From the NCBI RefSeq assembly GCF_026262505.1, contig NC_067205.1:5704001-5768000 (forward strand): 64,000 bases of DNA, written 5' to 3'. Shown here in pieces: positions 11,501-24,779 of the stretch. This stretch comes from Trichomonas vaginalis G3. Lineage: Eukaryota; Parabasalia; Trichomonadida; Trichomonadidae. The translations under genes were made by a program, and so were the position numbers. How positions within the stretch are numbered: the first letter of the stretch is position 1; every line of letters starts with the position of its first letter. The notes under the pieces were generated by a model. The model searched no databases and was not told the DNA's origin. It worked only from the letters and a program-made list of their open reading frames with translations.

Positions 11501-12359
11501 GAATGTGTCGAAACTTCATCATAAATGTTTTGTCATGACTTCTTCATCGTAATGAGCGTAAATGAATGTGTCAATACTTCATCGTATATCCTTCATCATA
11601 ATGAGTGTAAATGATTTGTCAAACATGAGTGTAAATGATTTGTCATGATGATTTCATCGTTAATGTTTTGTCAAACATGAGTGTAAATGATGTGTCGAAA
11701 CTTCTTCATCGTAATGAGTGTAAATGAATGTGTCGAAACTTCATCGTATATCCTTTGTCAAACATGAGTGTAAATGAATGTGTCGAAACTTCATCGTATA
11801 TCCTTTATCAATACTTCATCGTTAATGTTTTGTCAAACATGATTTATCAATACTTCATCGTAAATGTTTTGTCATGATTTCATCGTTAATGTTTTGTCAT
11901 GATTTCATCATCGTAATGAGTGTAAATGATCCAAAAATAATGTTTATGTTAGAATGTTAGATCTAACACCTTTTCTAACATGTTTTCTAACATGACCTCA
12001 TCGTAAATGTTTTGTTATGACCTCATGGAACTTAAACGTAAATGTTTTGTTATGACCTCATGGAACTTAAACGTAAATGTTTTGTCATGACTTCTTCATC
12101 GTATATGCTTTGTCAAGGTTTCTTCGTATATGTTTTGTCATGATTTCATCGTTAATGTTTTGTCATGACCTCATCGTAAATGTTTTGTTATGACCTCATG
12201 GAACTTAAACATAAATGTTTTGTTATGACCTCATGGAACTTAAACGTAAATGTTTTGTCATGACCTCATCGTAAATGTTTTGTTATGACCTCATCGTATA
12301 TGTTTTGTCATGACCTCATCGTATATGTTTTGTCATGACCTCATCGTAAATGTTTTGTG

Positions 12360-12572
12360 AAGAATATAGCAATCGCCGGAATTCAGACGGTTGCTTTTTA
12401 TACAAAATTCACACAGGAAAATTCTTGAGTTTTGGTTGAAAGAATACGGTCGAGCCAAAAGTGGCTCAACCTCAAAACAAGCATTTATGAGCTTACTAAG
12501 GAATTTATGAATGAATTCAAAGGTATTTGCATACATCCTGACCTCGTTCATTTTGTTGCTGAATTCAGCAAA
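12360..12572 (+). pseudogene. KilA-N domain fragment in array, copy 2 (open frame)
   Basis: The frame from about 12432 to 12570 is open for about 46 codons and reads as a central KilA-N segment: a Lys-Trp-Leu motif (QKWLNLKTS), a helix of Glu/Leu/Lys, then GICIHPDLVHFVAEF, which corresponds to the Gly-x-x-hHPxLhxxhAxW signature of KilA-N domains. The inner element's 275-residue KilA-N protein has the analogous order HWFENQQTKELLEEF then GYYVHRLL. The upstream 70 bases contain an in-frame stop, and the downstream AATAATGTTTACGTT is satellite, so this is a fragment and not a gene. Copies are at 6614-6835, 18049-18262 and, inverted, 30735-30955. Confidence 0.65.
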
Positions 12573-12589
12573 AATAATGTTTACGTTAA

Positions 12590-12700
12590 TGTTTTCACTG
12601 TTACCATGTTACCATGTTACCATGTGCTACCAGGTTAATTAACTTCTCTTAAAATTACTGACAACATGACATTTAGACAACAGTCCAGGAAATAAACTTC
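12590..12700. repeat. Block shared with the intergenic region beside the inner KilA-N genes
   Basis: CATGTGCTACCAGGTTAATT, then ACAACATGACATTTAGACAA, then CAGTCCAGGAAATAAA follow the KilA-N fragment here. The same order occurs at 48465-48560 in the inner element, directly downstream of the 157-residue gene. This shows that array blocks and Maverick intergenic DNA have one origin. Copies are at 6850-6955 and 18285-18388, with the inverse at 30612-30715. Confidence 0.75.
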
Positions 12701-13462
12701 ATCGTATATGCTTTGTCATGACTTCTTCGTATATGTTTTGTCATGACTTCTTCGTATATGTTTTGTCATGATTTCATCGTAATGAACGTATATGTTTTGT
12801 CAAACATGAACGTAAATGTTTTGTCATGACTTCATCGTAAATGTTTTGCCATGACTTCATCGTAAATGTTTTGTCAAGACTTCATCGTATATGTTTTGTC
12901 ATGACTTCTTCGTATATGTTTTGTCAAACATGAACGTAAATGTTTTGTCATGATTTCTTCATCGTAAATGTTTTGTCATGATTTCTTCATCGTAAATGTT
13001 TTGTCATGACTTCTTCGTATATGTTTTGTCATGACTTCATCGTATATGTTTTGTCATGACTTCATCGTATATGTTTTGTCATGACTTCATCGTATATGTT
13101 TTGTCATGATTTCTTCGTAAATGATTTGTCAAGACTTCTTCGTATATGTTTTGTCAAACATGAACGTATATGTTTTGTCAAGATTTCATCGTAATGAACG
13201 TATATGTTTTGTCAAGATTTCATCGTAATGAACGTATATGCTTTGTCATGACTTCATCGTAAATGATTTGTTATGACCTCATGGAACTTCATCGTAAATG
13301 TTTTGTCATGACTTCATCGTATATGTTTTGTCATGACTTCATCGTATATGTTTTGTCATGACTTCATCGTAAATGTTTTGTCAAACATGAACGTATATGT
13401 TTTGTCAAAACTTCTTCGTATATGTTTTGTTATGACTTCTTCATCGTAACGAGTGTAAATGA

Positions 13463-13565
13463 TTTCATATGATTGTTTCCCTCGAAAAACCGAGAGAAGA
13501 GATTCCATATGAAAATCGCAAGAATTTGACTCCTGGTTTGAAATATTATTATGTTCATAGACTTC
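13463..13565 (+). pseudogene. Fragment of the 49.2-kb KilA-N gene in array, block 2a
   Basis: In the sense orientation this stretch keeps the KilA-N frame open: a Leu/Gly/Lys/Pro/Arg segment is followed by Glu-Glu-Ile-Pro, Asn-Arg-Lys-Asn and Pro-Gly-Leu-Lys, as at 49709-49806 in the inner gene. The sister copy at 13583-13687 has a few different bases. The repeated open frames reported by translation of the other strand here are shadows. Confidence 0.7.
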
Positions 13566-13582
13566 ATCGTAATGAGTGTAAA

Positions 13583-13687
13583 TGATTTCATATAATTGCT
13601 TACCTCGGAAAACCGAGGGAAGAGATTCCATATGAAAATCGCAAGAATTTGGCTCCTGGTTTGAAATATTATTATGTTCATAGATTT
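13583..13687 (+). pseudogene. Fragment of the 49.2-kb KilA-N gene in array, block 2b
   Basis: Second fragment of the pair, separated from the first by ordinary satellite (TTCATCGTAATGAGTGTAAA). It contains GGCTCCTGGTTTG, as does the gene, where the first fragment has GACTCCTGG, so this one is slightly closer to the gene at 49.7 kb. Confidence 0.7.
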
Positions 13688-16600
13688 CATCGTACATGTT
13701 TTGTCAAACATGAACGTATATGTTTTGTCAAACTTCATCGTAAATGATTTGTCGTGACTTCATCGTATATGCTTTGTCATGATGATTTCATCGAAACTAA
13801 ACGTATATGTTTTGTCGTGATTTTATCGTAAATGTTTTGTCATGATTTTATCGTAAATGTTTTGTCATGACTTCTTCATCGTACATGTTTTGTCATGACT
13901 TCTTCATCGTAAATGATTTGTCATGATTTCTTCATCGTAATGAGTGTAAATGTTTTGTCAAACATGAGCGTAAATGATTTGTCATGATTTCTTCATCGTA
14001 AATGATTTGTCATGACTTCTTCATCGTAATGAGTGTAAATGTTTTGTCAAACATGAACGTAAATGCTTTTGTCATGATTTCTTCATCGTAATGAGTGTAA
14101 ATCAGACAAAAATATATTTTAGGTGAAGAGGTGAGATCTCACCTCTTTTCTCACCTCTTTTCTCACCTCATGAATTTTCATGATTTCTTCATCGTAATGA
14201 GGGTATATGTTTTGTCATGATTTCATCGTATATGTTTTGTCAAACATGAACGTAAATGTTTTGTCGAAACTTCACTTTTTTGACGAAGTGCAAATCTTCA
14301 CTTCGTGTCAAAACTTCATCGTAAATGTTTTGTCAAACATGAACGTAAATGTTTTGTCAAAACTTCATCGTATATGCTTTGTCAAACATGAGCGTAAATG
14401 ATTTGTCGAAACTTCATCGTATATGCTTTGTCATGATTTCTTCATTGTATATGTTTTGTCATGATTTCTTCGTAAATGATTTGTCATGACTTCTTCATCG
14501 TAATGAGTGTAAATGACCCAAAATATATTTTAGGGTAGAAGGGTAGATCTAACCTCATTTCTAACCTCATTTCTAACCTCATGAATTTTCATGATTTCTT
14601 CATCGTAATGAGTGTAAATGTTTTGTCATGATTTCTTCATCGTAATGAGTGTAAATGACCCAAAATATATTTTAGGGTAGAAGGGTAGATCTAACCTCAT
14701 TTCTAACCTCATGAATTTTCATGACTTCTTCATCGTAATGAGTGTAAATGTTTTGTCATGATTTCTTCATCGTAATGAGCGTATATGTTTTGTCAAACAT
14801 GAACGTATATGCTTTGTCATGATTTCTTCATCGTAATGAACGTTTATGCTTTGTCAAACATGAACGTAAATGTTTTGTCAAAACTTCTTCATCGTATATG
14901 CTTTGTCAAACATGAACGTAAATGTTTTGTCGAAACTTCACTTTTTTGACGAAGTGCAAATCTTCACTTCGTGTCAAAACTTCATCGTAAATGTTTTGTC
15001 ATGACTTCTTCGTATATGATTTGTCAAACATGAGTGTCAATACTTCATCAGAATGAGTGTAAATGAATGTGTCGAAACTTCTTCATCAGACATGAACGTT
15101 AAAACACTTTATCGGGAATGATTTGTGAAACTTCTTCATCGTAATGAGCGTATATGTTTTGTCATGATTTCTTCATCGTAATGAGCGTAAATGATTTGTC
15201 ATGATTTCTTCATCGTACATGTTTTGTCGAAACTTCATCGTACATGTTTTGTCGAAACTTCATCGTACATGTTTTGTCATGATTTCTTCATCATAATGAG
15301 CGTAAATGTTTTGTCATGATTTCTTCATCGTACATGATTTGTCGAAACTTCTTCATCGTAAATGATTTGTCATGACTTCTTCATCGTAATGAGTGTAAAT
15401 GTTTTGTCATGACTTCTTCATCGTACATGTTTTTGTCATGACTTTTCATCGTAAATGATTTGTCATGACTTCTTCATCGTAATGAGTGTAAATGTTTTGT
15501 CAAACATGAACGTAAATGCTTTTGTCATGATTTCTTCATCGTAATGAGTGTAAATGATCCAAAAATAATGTTTAGGGTAGAAGGGTAGATCTAACCTCAT
15601 TTCTACCCTCATTTCTACCCTCATGAATTTTCATGAATTTGTCATGATTTCATCGTAAATGCTTTTGTCAAGACTTCTTCGTGAATGCTTTGTCATGACT
15701 TCTTCATCGTAATGAGTGTAAATGTTTTGTCATGACTTCTTCGTGAATGCTTTGTCATGATTTCATCGTAAATGCTTTTGTCAAGACTTCTTCGTGAATG
15801 CTTTGTCATGACTTCTTCGTTAATGCTTTTGTCATGATTTCATCGTACATGTTTTGTCATGATTTCTTCGTTAATGCTTTTGTCATGATTTCATCGTGAA
15901 TGAACGTGAATTCTTTGTCATGACTTCTTCATCGTACATGTTTTGTCATGACTTCATCGTATATGTTTTGTCAAGACTTCTTCGTAAATGTTTTGTCATG
16001 ACTTCTTCGTAAATGTTTTGTCAAGACTTTGTCATGACTTCATCGTGAATGCTTTGTCAAGACTTTGTCATGACTTCTTCATCGTAATGAGTGTAAATGT
16101 TTTGTCAAACATGAACGTAAATGCTTTTGTCATGATTTCTTCATCGTAATGAGTGTAAATGATCCAAAAATAATGTTTAGGGTAGAAGGGTAGATCTAAC
16201 CTCATTTCTACCCTCATTTCTACCCTCATGAATTTTCATGAATTTGTCATGATTTCATCGTAAATGCTTTTGTCAAGACTTCTTCGTAAATGTTTTGTCA
16301 AGACTTCTTCATCGTAATGAGCGTATATGTTTTGTCAAACATGAGCGTAAATGTTTTGTCATGACTTCTTCATCGTACATGTTTTGTCGAAACTTCATCG
16401 TATATGTTTTGTCATGATTTCTTCGTAAATGATTTGTCAAGACTTCTTCATCGTAATGAGCGTATATGTTTTGTCAAACATGAGCGTAAATGATCCAAAA
16501 ATAATGTTTAGGGTAGATGGTTAGATCTAACCTCATTTCTACCCTCATGAATTTTCATACGGAATCTCTTCGTATATGTTTTGTCAAGACTTCTTCATCG

Positions 16601-16794
16601 TAATGATTGTAAATGTTTTGTCAAACATGAGCGTAAATGTTTTGTCATGACTTCTTCATCGTAATGAGCGTAAATGATCCAAAAATAATGTTTAGGGTAG
16701 ATGGTTAGATCTAACCTCATTTCTACCCTCATGAATTTTCATACGGAATCTCTTCGTATATGTTTTGTCATGACTTCTTCATCGTAATGAGCGT

Positions 16795-19700
16795 AAATGA
16801 ATGTGTCGAAACTTCTTCAAACTTCATCAAACTTCATCAAACTTCATCGTAATGAACGTAAATGATCCAAAAATAATGTTTACGTTAATGTTTGACAACA
16901 ACACAGTAGAGGAAGGCAATTATGACTTATTTTTGAAGAACTGAAGGTGTCACCATGTCACCAGGTCATTTAACTTCTCTGAAAAAGTGTGACAACATGA
17001 CATTTGACAACACAGTAGAGGAAGGCAATTATGAACGTAAATGAATGTGTCGAAACTTCATCATAAATGATTTGTCAAGACTTCTTCATCGGAATGAGTG
17101 TAAATGATTTGTCATGATGATTTCATCGTATATCCTTTGTCAAACATGAGTGTAAATGAATTTTCATGATTTCATCGTAATGAGTGTAAATGAATGTGTC
17201 GAAACTTCATCATAAATGTTTTGTCATGACTTCTTCATCGTAATGAGCGTAAATGAATGTGTCAATACTTCATCGTATATCCTTCATCATAATGAGTGTA
17301 AATGATTTGTCAAACATGAGTGTAAATGATTTGTCATGATGATTTCATCGTTAATGTTTTGTCAAACATGAGTGTAAATGATGTGTCGAAACTTCTTCAT
17401 CGTAATGAGTGTAAATGAATGTGTCGAAACTTCATCGTATATCCTTTGTCAAACATGAGTGTAAATGAATGTGTCGAAACTTCATCGTATATCCTTTATC
17501 AATACTTCATCGTTAATGTTTTGTCAAACATGATTTATCAATACTTCATCGTAAATGTTTTGTCATGATTTCATCGTTAATGTTTTGTCATGATTTCATC
17601 ATCGTAATGAGTGTAAATGATCCAAAAATAATGTTTATGTTAGAATGTTAGATCTAACACCTTTTCTAACATGTTTTCTAACATGACCTCATCGTAAATG
17701 TTTTGTTATGACCTCATGGAACTTAAACGTAAATGTTTTGTTATGACCTCATGGAACTTAAACGTAAATGTTTTGTCATGACTTCTTCATCGTATATGCT
17801 TTGTCAAGGTTTCTTCGTATATGTTTTGTCATGATTTCATCGTTAATGTTTTGTCATGACCTCATCGTAAATGTTTTGTTATGACCTCATGGAACTTAAA
17901 CATAAATGTTTTGTTATGACCTCATGGAACTTAAACGTAAATGTTTTCATGACCTCATCGAAATGTTTTGTTATGACCTCATCGTATATGTTTTGTCATG
18001 ACCTCATCGTATATGTTTTGTCATGACCTCATCGTAAATGTTTGTGAAGAATATAGCAATCGCCGGAATTCAGACGGTTGCTTTTTATACAAAATTCACA
18101 CAGGAAAATTCTTGAGTTTTGGTTGAAAGAATACGGTCGAGCCAAAAGTGGCTCAACCTCAAAACAAGCATTTATGAGCTTACTAAGGAATTTATGAATG
18201 AATTCAAAGGTATTTGCATACATCCTGACCTCGTTCATTTTGTTGCTGAATTCAGCAAAAAATAATGTTTACGTTAATGTTTTCACTGTTACCATGTTAC
18301 CATGTTACCATGTGCTACCAGGTTAATTAACTTCTCTTAAATTACTGACAACATGACATTTAGACAACAGTCCAGGAAATAAACTTCATCGTATATGCTT
18401 TGTCATGACTTCTTCGTATATTGTTTTGTCATGACTTCTTCGTATATGTTTTGTTCATGATTTCATCGTAATGAACGTATATGTTTTGTCAAACATGAAC
18501 GTAAATGTTTTGTCATGACTTCATCGTAAATGTTTTGCCATGACTTCATCGTAAATGTTTTGTCAAGACTTCATCGTATATGTTTTGTCATGACTTCTTC
18601 GTATATGTTTTTCAAACATGAACGTAAATGTTTGTCATGATTTCTTCATCGTAAATGTTTTGTCATGATTTCTTCATCGTAAATGTTTTGTCATGACTTC
18701 TTCGTATATGTTTTGTCATGACTTCATCGTATAGTTTTGTCATGACTTCATCGTATATGTTTTGTCATGACTTCATCGTATATGTTTTGTCATGATTTCT
18801 TCGTAAATGATTTGTCAACTTCTTCGTATATGTTTTGTCAAACATGAACGTATATGTTTTGTCAAGATTTCATCGTAATGAACGTATATGTTTTGTCAAG
18901 ATTTCATCGTAATGAACGTATATGCTTTGTCATGACTTCATCGTAAATGATTTGTTATGACCTCATGGAACTTCATCGTAAATGTTTTGTCATGACTTCA
19001 TCGTATATGTTTTGTCATGACTTCATCGTATATGTTTTTGTCATGACTTCATCGTAAATGTTTTGTCAAACATGAACGTATATGTTTTTGTCAAAACTTC
19101 TTCGTATATGTTTTGTTATGACTTCTTCATCGTAACGAGTGTAAATGATTTCATATGATTGTTTCCCTCGAAAAACCGAGAGAAGAGATTCCATATGAAA
19201 ATCGCAAGAATTTGACTCCTGGTTTGAAAATATTATTATGTTCATAGACTTCATCGTAATGAGTGTAAATGATTTCATATAATTGCTTACCTCGGAAAAC
19301 GAGGGAAGAGATTCATATGAAAATCGCAAGAATTTGGCTCCTGGTTTGAAATATTATTATGTTCATAGATTTCATCGTACATGTTTTGTCAAACATGAAC
19401 GTATATGTTTTGTCAAACTTCATCGTAAATGATTTGTCGTGACTTCATCGTATATGCTTTGTCATGATGATTTCATCGAAACTAAACGTATATGTTTTGT
19501 CGTGATTTTATCGTAAATGTTTTGTCATGATTTTATCGTAAATGTTTTGTCATGACTTCTTCATCGTACATGTTTTGTCATGACTTCTTCATCGTAAATG
19601 ATTTGTCATGATTTCTTCATCGTAATGAGTGTAAATGTTTTGTCAAACATGAGCGTAAATGATTTGTCATTGATTTCTTCATCGTAAATGATTTGTCATG

Positions 19701-22436
19701 ACTTCTTCATCGTAATGAGTGTAAATGTTTTGTCAAACATGAACGTAAATGCTTTTGTCATGATTTCTTCATCGTAATGAGTGTAAATCAGACAAAAATA
19801 TATTTTAGGTGAAGAGGTGAGATCTCACCTCTTTTCTCACCTCTTTTCTCACCTCATGAATTTTCATGATTTCTTCATCGTAATGAGGGTATATGTTTTG
19901 TCATGATTTATCGTATATTTTTGTCAACATGAACGTAAATGTTTTTGTCGAAACTTCACTTTTTTGACGAAGTGCAAATCTTCACTTCGTGTCAAACTTC
20001 ATCGTAAATGTTTTGTCAAACATGAACGTAAATGTTTTGTCAAAACTTCATCGTATATGCTTTGTCAAACATGAGCGTAAATGATTTGTCGAAACTTCAT
20101 CGTATATGCTTTGTCATGATTTCTTCATTGTATATGTTTTGTCATGATTTCTTCGTAATGATTTGTCATGACTTCTTCATCGTAATGAGTGTAAATGACC
20201 CAAAATATATTTTAGGGTAGAAGGGTAGATCTAACCTCATTTCTAACCTCATTTCTAACCTCATGAATTTTCATGATTTCTTCATCGTAATGAGTGTAAT
20301 GTTTTGTCATGATTTCTTCATCGTAATGAGTGTAAATGACCCAAAATATATTTTAGGGTAGAAGGGTAGATCTAACCTCATTTCTAACCTCATGAATTTT
20401 CATGACTTCTTCATCGTAATGAGTGTAAATGTTTTGTCATGATTTCTTCATCGTAATGAGCGTATATGTTTTTGTCAAACATGAACGTATATGCTTTGTC
20501 ATGATTTCTTCATCGTTAATGAACGTTTATGCTTTGTCAAACATGAACGTAAATGTTTTGTCAAAACTTCTTCATCGTATATGCTTTGTCAAACATGAAC
20601 GTAAATGTTTGTCGAAACTTCACTTTTTTGACGAAGTGCAAATCTTCACTTCGTGTCAAAACTTCATCGTAAATGTTTTGTCATGACTTCTTCGTATATG
20701 ATTTGTCAAACATGAGTGTCAAATACTTCATCAGAATGAGTGTAAATGAATGTGTCGAAACTTCTTCATCAGACATGAACGTTAAAACACTTTATCGGGA
20801 ATGATTTGTGAAACTTCTTCATCGTAATGAGCGTATATGTTTTGTCATGATTTCTTCATCGTAATGAGCGTAAATGATTTGTCATGATTTCTTCATCGTA
20901 CATGTTTTGTCGAAACTTCATCGTACATGTTTTGTCGAAACTTCATCGTACATGTTTTGTCATGATTTCTTCATCATAATGAGCGTAAATGTTTTGTCAT
21001 GATTTCTTCATCGTACATGATTTGTCGAAACTTCTTCATCGTAAATGATTTGTCATGACTTCTTCATCGTAATGAGTGTAAATGTTTTGTCATGACTTCT
21101 TCATCGTACATGTTTTGTCATGACTTCTTCATCGTAAATGATTTGTCATGACTTCTCATCGTAATGAGTGTAAATGTTTGTCAAACATGAACGTAAATGC
21201 TTTTGTCATGATTTCTTCATCGTAATGAGTGTAAATGATCCAAAAATAATGTTTAGGGTAGAAGGGTAGATCTAACCTCATTTCTAACCTCATTTCTACC
21301 CTCTTGAATTTTCATGAATTTGTCATGATTTCATCGTAAATGCTTTTGTCAAGACTTCTTCGTGAATGCTTTGTCATGACTTCTTCATCGTAATGAGTGT
21401 AAATGTTTTGTCATGACTTCTTCGTGAATGCTTTGTCATGATTTCATCGTAAATGCTTTTGTCAAGACTTCTTCGTGAATGCTTTGTCATGACTTCTTCG
21501 TTAATGCTTTTGTCATGATTTCATCGTACATGTTTTGTCATGATTTCTTCGTTAATGCTTTTGTCATGATTTCATCGTGAATGAACGTGAATTCTTTGTC
21601 ATGACTTCTTCATCGTACATGTTTTGTCATGACTTCATCGTATATGTTTTGTCAAGACTTCTTCGTAAATGTTTTGTCATGACTTCTTCGTAAATGCTTT
21701 TGTCATGACTTCTTCGTACATGCTTTGTCAAGACTTCTTCGTACATGTTTTGTCAAGACTTTGTCATGATTTCTTCATCGTAATGAGTGTAAATGATCCA
21801 AAAATAATGTTTAGGGTAGAAGGGTAGATCTAACCTCATTTCTACCCTCATTTCTACCCTCATGAATTTTCATGAATTTGTCATGATTTCATCGTAAATG
21901 CTTTTGTCAAGACTTCTTCGTAAATGTTTTGTCAAGACTTCTTCATCGTAATGAGCGTATATGTTTTGTCAAACATGAGCGTAAATGTTTTGTCATGACT
22001 TCTTCATCGTACATGTTTTGTCGAAACTTCATCGTATATGTTTTGTCATGATTTCTTCGTAAATGATTTGTCAAGACTTCTTCATCGTAATGAGCGTATA
22101 TGTTTTGTCAAACATGAGCGTAAATGATCCAAAAATAATGTTTAGGGTAGATGGTTAGATCTAACCTCATTTCTACCCTCATGAATTTTCATACGGAATC
22201 TCTTCGTATATGTTTTGTCAAGACTTCTTCATCGTAATGATTGTAAATGTTTTGTCAAACATGAGCGTAAATGTTTTGTCATGACTTCTTCATCGTAATG
22301 AGCGTAAATGATCCAAAAATAATGTTTAGGGTAGATGGTTAGATCTAACCTCATTTCTACCCTCATGAATTTTCATACGGAATCTCTTCGTATATGTTTT
22401 GTCATGACTTCTTCATCGTAATGAGCGTAAATGATC
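16795..22436. repeat. 5.7-kb block, copy 3 (many single-base indels)
   Basis: Same module order as copies 1 and 2. It has by far the most one-base gains and losses, mostly in T or A runs (for example 17945, 18420, 18455, 18610, 18733, 19030, 19085, 19910-19940, 20155, 20470 and 21160). The two KilA-N fragment classes are at 18049-18262 and 19146-19370 with broken frames. At about 21690-21740 and beyond 22430 the sequence departs from the other copies. Confidence 0.8.
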
Positions 22437-24496
22437 CAAAAATAATGTTTAGGGTAGAAGGGTAGATCTAACCTCATTTCTACCCTCATTTCTACCCTCT
22501 TGAATTTTCATGAATTTGTCATGATTTCATCGTAAATGCTTTTGTCATGACTTCTTCGTACATGTTTTGTCAAGACTTTGTCATGACTTCATCGTATATG
22601 TTTTGTCAAGACTTCTTCGTATATGTTTTGTCATGACTTCTTCGTAAATGTTTTGTCAAGACTTTGTCATGACTTCATCGTACATGTTTTGTCAAGACTT
22701 TGTCATGACTTCTTCGTACATGTTTTGTCATGACTTCTTCGTACATGTTTTGTCATGACTTCTTCGTACATGTTTTGTCATGACTTCTTCGTACATGTTT
22801 TGTCATGATTTCATCGTGAATGCTTTTGTCATGATTTCATCGTGAATGCTTTTGTCAAACTTAAACGTGAATTCTTTGTCATGACTTCTTCGTAATGAGT
22901 GTAAATGATCCAAAAATAATGTTTAGGGTAGAAGGGTAGATCTAACCTCATTTCTACCCTCATTTCTACCCTCTTGAATTTTCATGAATTTGTCAAGACT
23001 TCTTCGTAAATGTTTTGTCAAGACTTCTTCGTACATGTTTTGTCAAGACTTTGTCATGACTTCATCGTAATGAGTGTAAATGATCCAAAAATAATGTTTA
23101 GGGTAGAAGGGTAGATCTAACCTCATTTCTACCCTCTTGAATTTTCATGAATTTGTCATGACTTCTTCGTAAATGCTTTTGTCATGACTTCTTCGTACAT
23201 GCTTTGTCAAGACTTCTTCGTACATGTTTTGTCAAGACTTTGTCATGATTTCTTCATCGTAATGAGTGTAAATGATCCAAAAATAATGTTTAGGGTAGAA
23301 GGGTAGATCTAACCTCATTTCTACCCTCATTTCTACCCTCTTGAATTTTCATGAATTTGTCATGATTTCATCGTAAATGCTTTTGTCATGATTTCATCGT
23401 GAATGCTTCGTGAATGTTGCTGAATTCAGCAAAAATAATGTTTAGGGTAGAAGGGTAGATCTAACCTCATTTCTACCCTCATGAATTTTCATACGGAATC
23501 TCTTCGTACATGTTTTGTCATGACTTCTTCATCGTAATGAGCGTATATGTTTTGTCAAACATGAGCGTAAATGTTTTGTCAAACATGAGCGTAAATGATC
23601 CAAAAATAATGTTTAGGGTAGATGGTTAGATCTAACCTCATTTCTACCCTCATTTCTACCCTCATGAATTTTCATACGGAATCTCTTCGTACATGTTTTG
23701 TCATGACTTCTTCATCGTAATGAGCGTATATGTTTTGTCAAACATGAGCGTAAATGTTTTGTCAAACATGAGCGTAAATGATCCAAAAATAATGTTTAGG
23801 GTAGATGGTTAGATCTAACCTCATTTCTACCCTCATTTCTACCCTCATGAATTTTCATACGGAATCTCTTCGTACATGTTTTGTCATGACTTCTTCATCG
23901 TAATGAGCGTATATGTTTTGTCAAACATGAGCGTAAATGTTTTGTCAAACATGAGCGTAAATGATCCAAAAATAATGTTTAGGGTAGATGGTTAGATCTA
24001 ACCTCATTTCTACCCTCATTTCTACCCTCATGAATTTTCATACGGAATCTCTTCGTACATGTTTTGTCAAACATGAGCGTAAATGTTTTGTCAAACATGA
24101 GCGTAAATGATTTGTCGAAACTTCTTCATCGTAATGAGCGTAAATGTTTTGTCAAACATGAGCGTAAATGATCCAAAAATAATGTTTAGGGTAGATGGTT
24201 AGATCTAACCTCATTTCTACCCTCATTTCTACCCTCATTTCTACCCTCATGAATTTTCATGACTTCTTCATCGTAATGAGCGTAAATGTTTTGTCAAACA
24301 TGAGCGTAAATGATTTGTCGAAACTTCTTCATCGTAATGAGCGTAAATGTTTTGTCAAACATGAGCGTAAATGATTTGTCGAAACTTCTTCATCATAATG
24401 AGTGTAAATGTTTTGTCAAACATGAGCGTAAATGATCCAAAAATAATGTTTAGGGTAGATGGTTAGATCTAACACCTTTTCTAACATGTTTTCTAA
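22437..24496. repeat. Satellite with regularly spaced GGGTA-type AGATCT modules, left of the palindrome centre
   Basis: Short units such as TCTTCGTACATGTTTTGTCA alternate with AGATCT modules roughly every 180-220 bp. From about 23500 to 24060 a unit of about 182 bp is repeated almost perfectly three times. The reverse complement of this region begins immediately after the palindrome centre. No gene is present. Confidence 0.8.
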
Positions 24497-24500
24497 CATG

Positions 24501-24779
24501 GAGGATTTCATTAGATATACACATTCTTCCTTCATTTCATTCTATACACAATTTACATCATAGACGATTTAATAGATATAATACTTTACTGTTTCATTAG
24601 ATATACACATTCTTCCTTCATTTCATTCTATACACAATTTACATCATAGACGATTTAATAGATATAATACTTTACTGTTTCATCTGATATAAACATTCTT
24701 CCCTAAACATTATTTTAGTTAAAGTCCATCAAATATTTTTAGGATACTTTCAGCAAATAATGTGTATATCTAATGAAAT
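24501..24779. other. Spacer at the centre of the giant palindrome
   Basis: CATGGAGG at 24497-24504 faces CCTCCATG at 24780-24787, placing the symmetry axis near 24642. The spacer starts and ends with an inverted pair (ATTTCATTAGATATACACATT and its complement ending at 24779). Its left half is an 86-bp direct repeat, 24506-24591 and 24592-24677. The sequence is not satellite-like and is the only non-repetitive island in the array. I see no gene in it. Confidence 0.7.

Larger units (their letters stand above)
11096..16794. repeat. 5.7-kb block, copy 2
   Basis: This is the cleanest of the three tandem copies: T and A runs are uniform and both KilA-N-derived fragments keep open frames. Its order of modules matches copies 1 and 3 from GAATGTGTCGAAAC at the left to GAATCTCTTCGTATATG at the right. 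The right arm of the element contains one such block in inverse orientation, about 26.9-31.75 kb. Confidence 0.85.

Noticed and set aside
13356-13738. Open frames of 102 and 113 codons (also mirrored at 29569-29951)
   Set aside because: They are antisense or mixed-frame readings through satellite and the KilA-N fragments.
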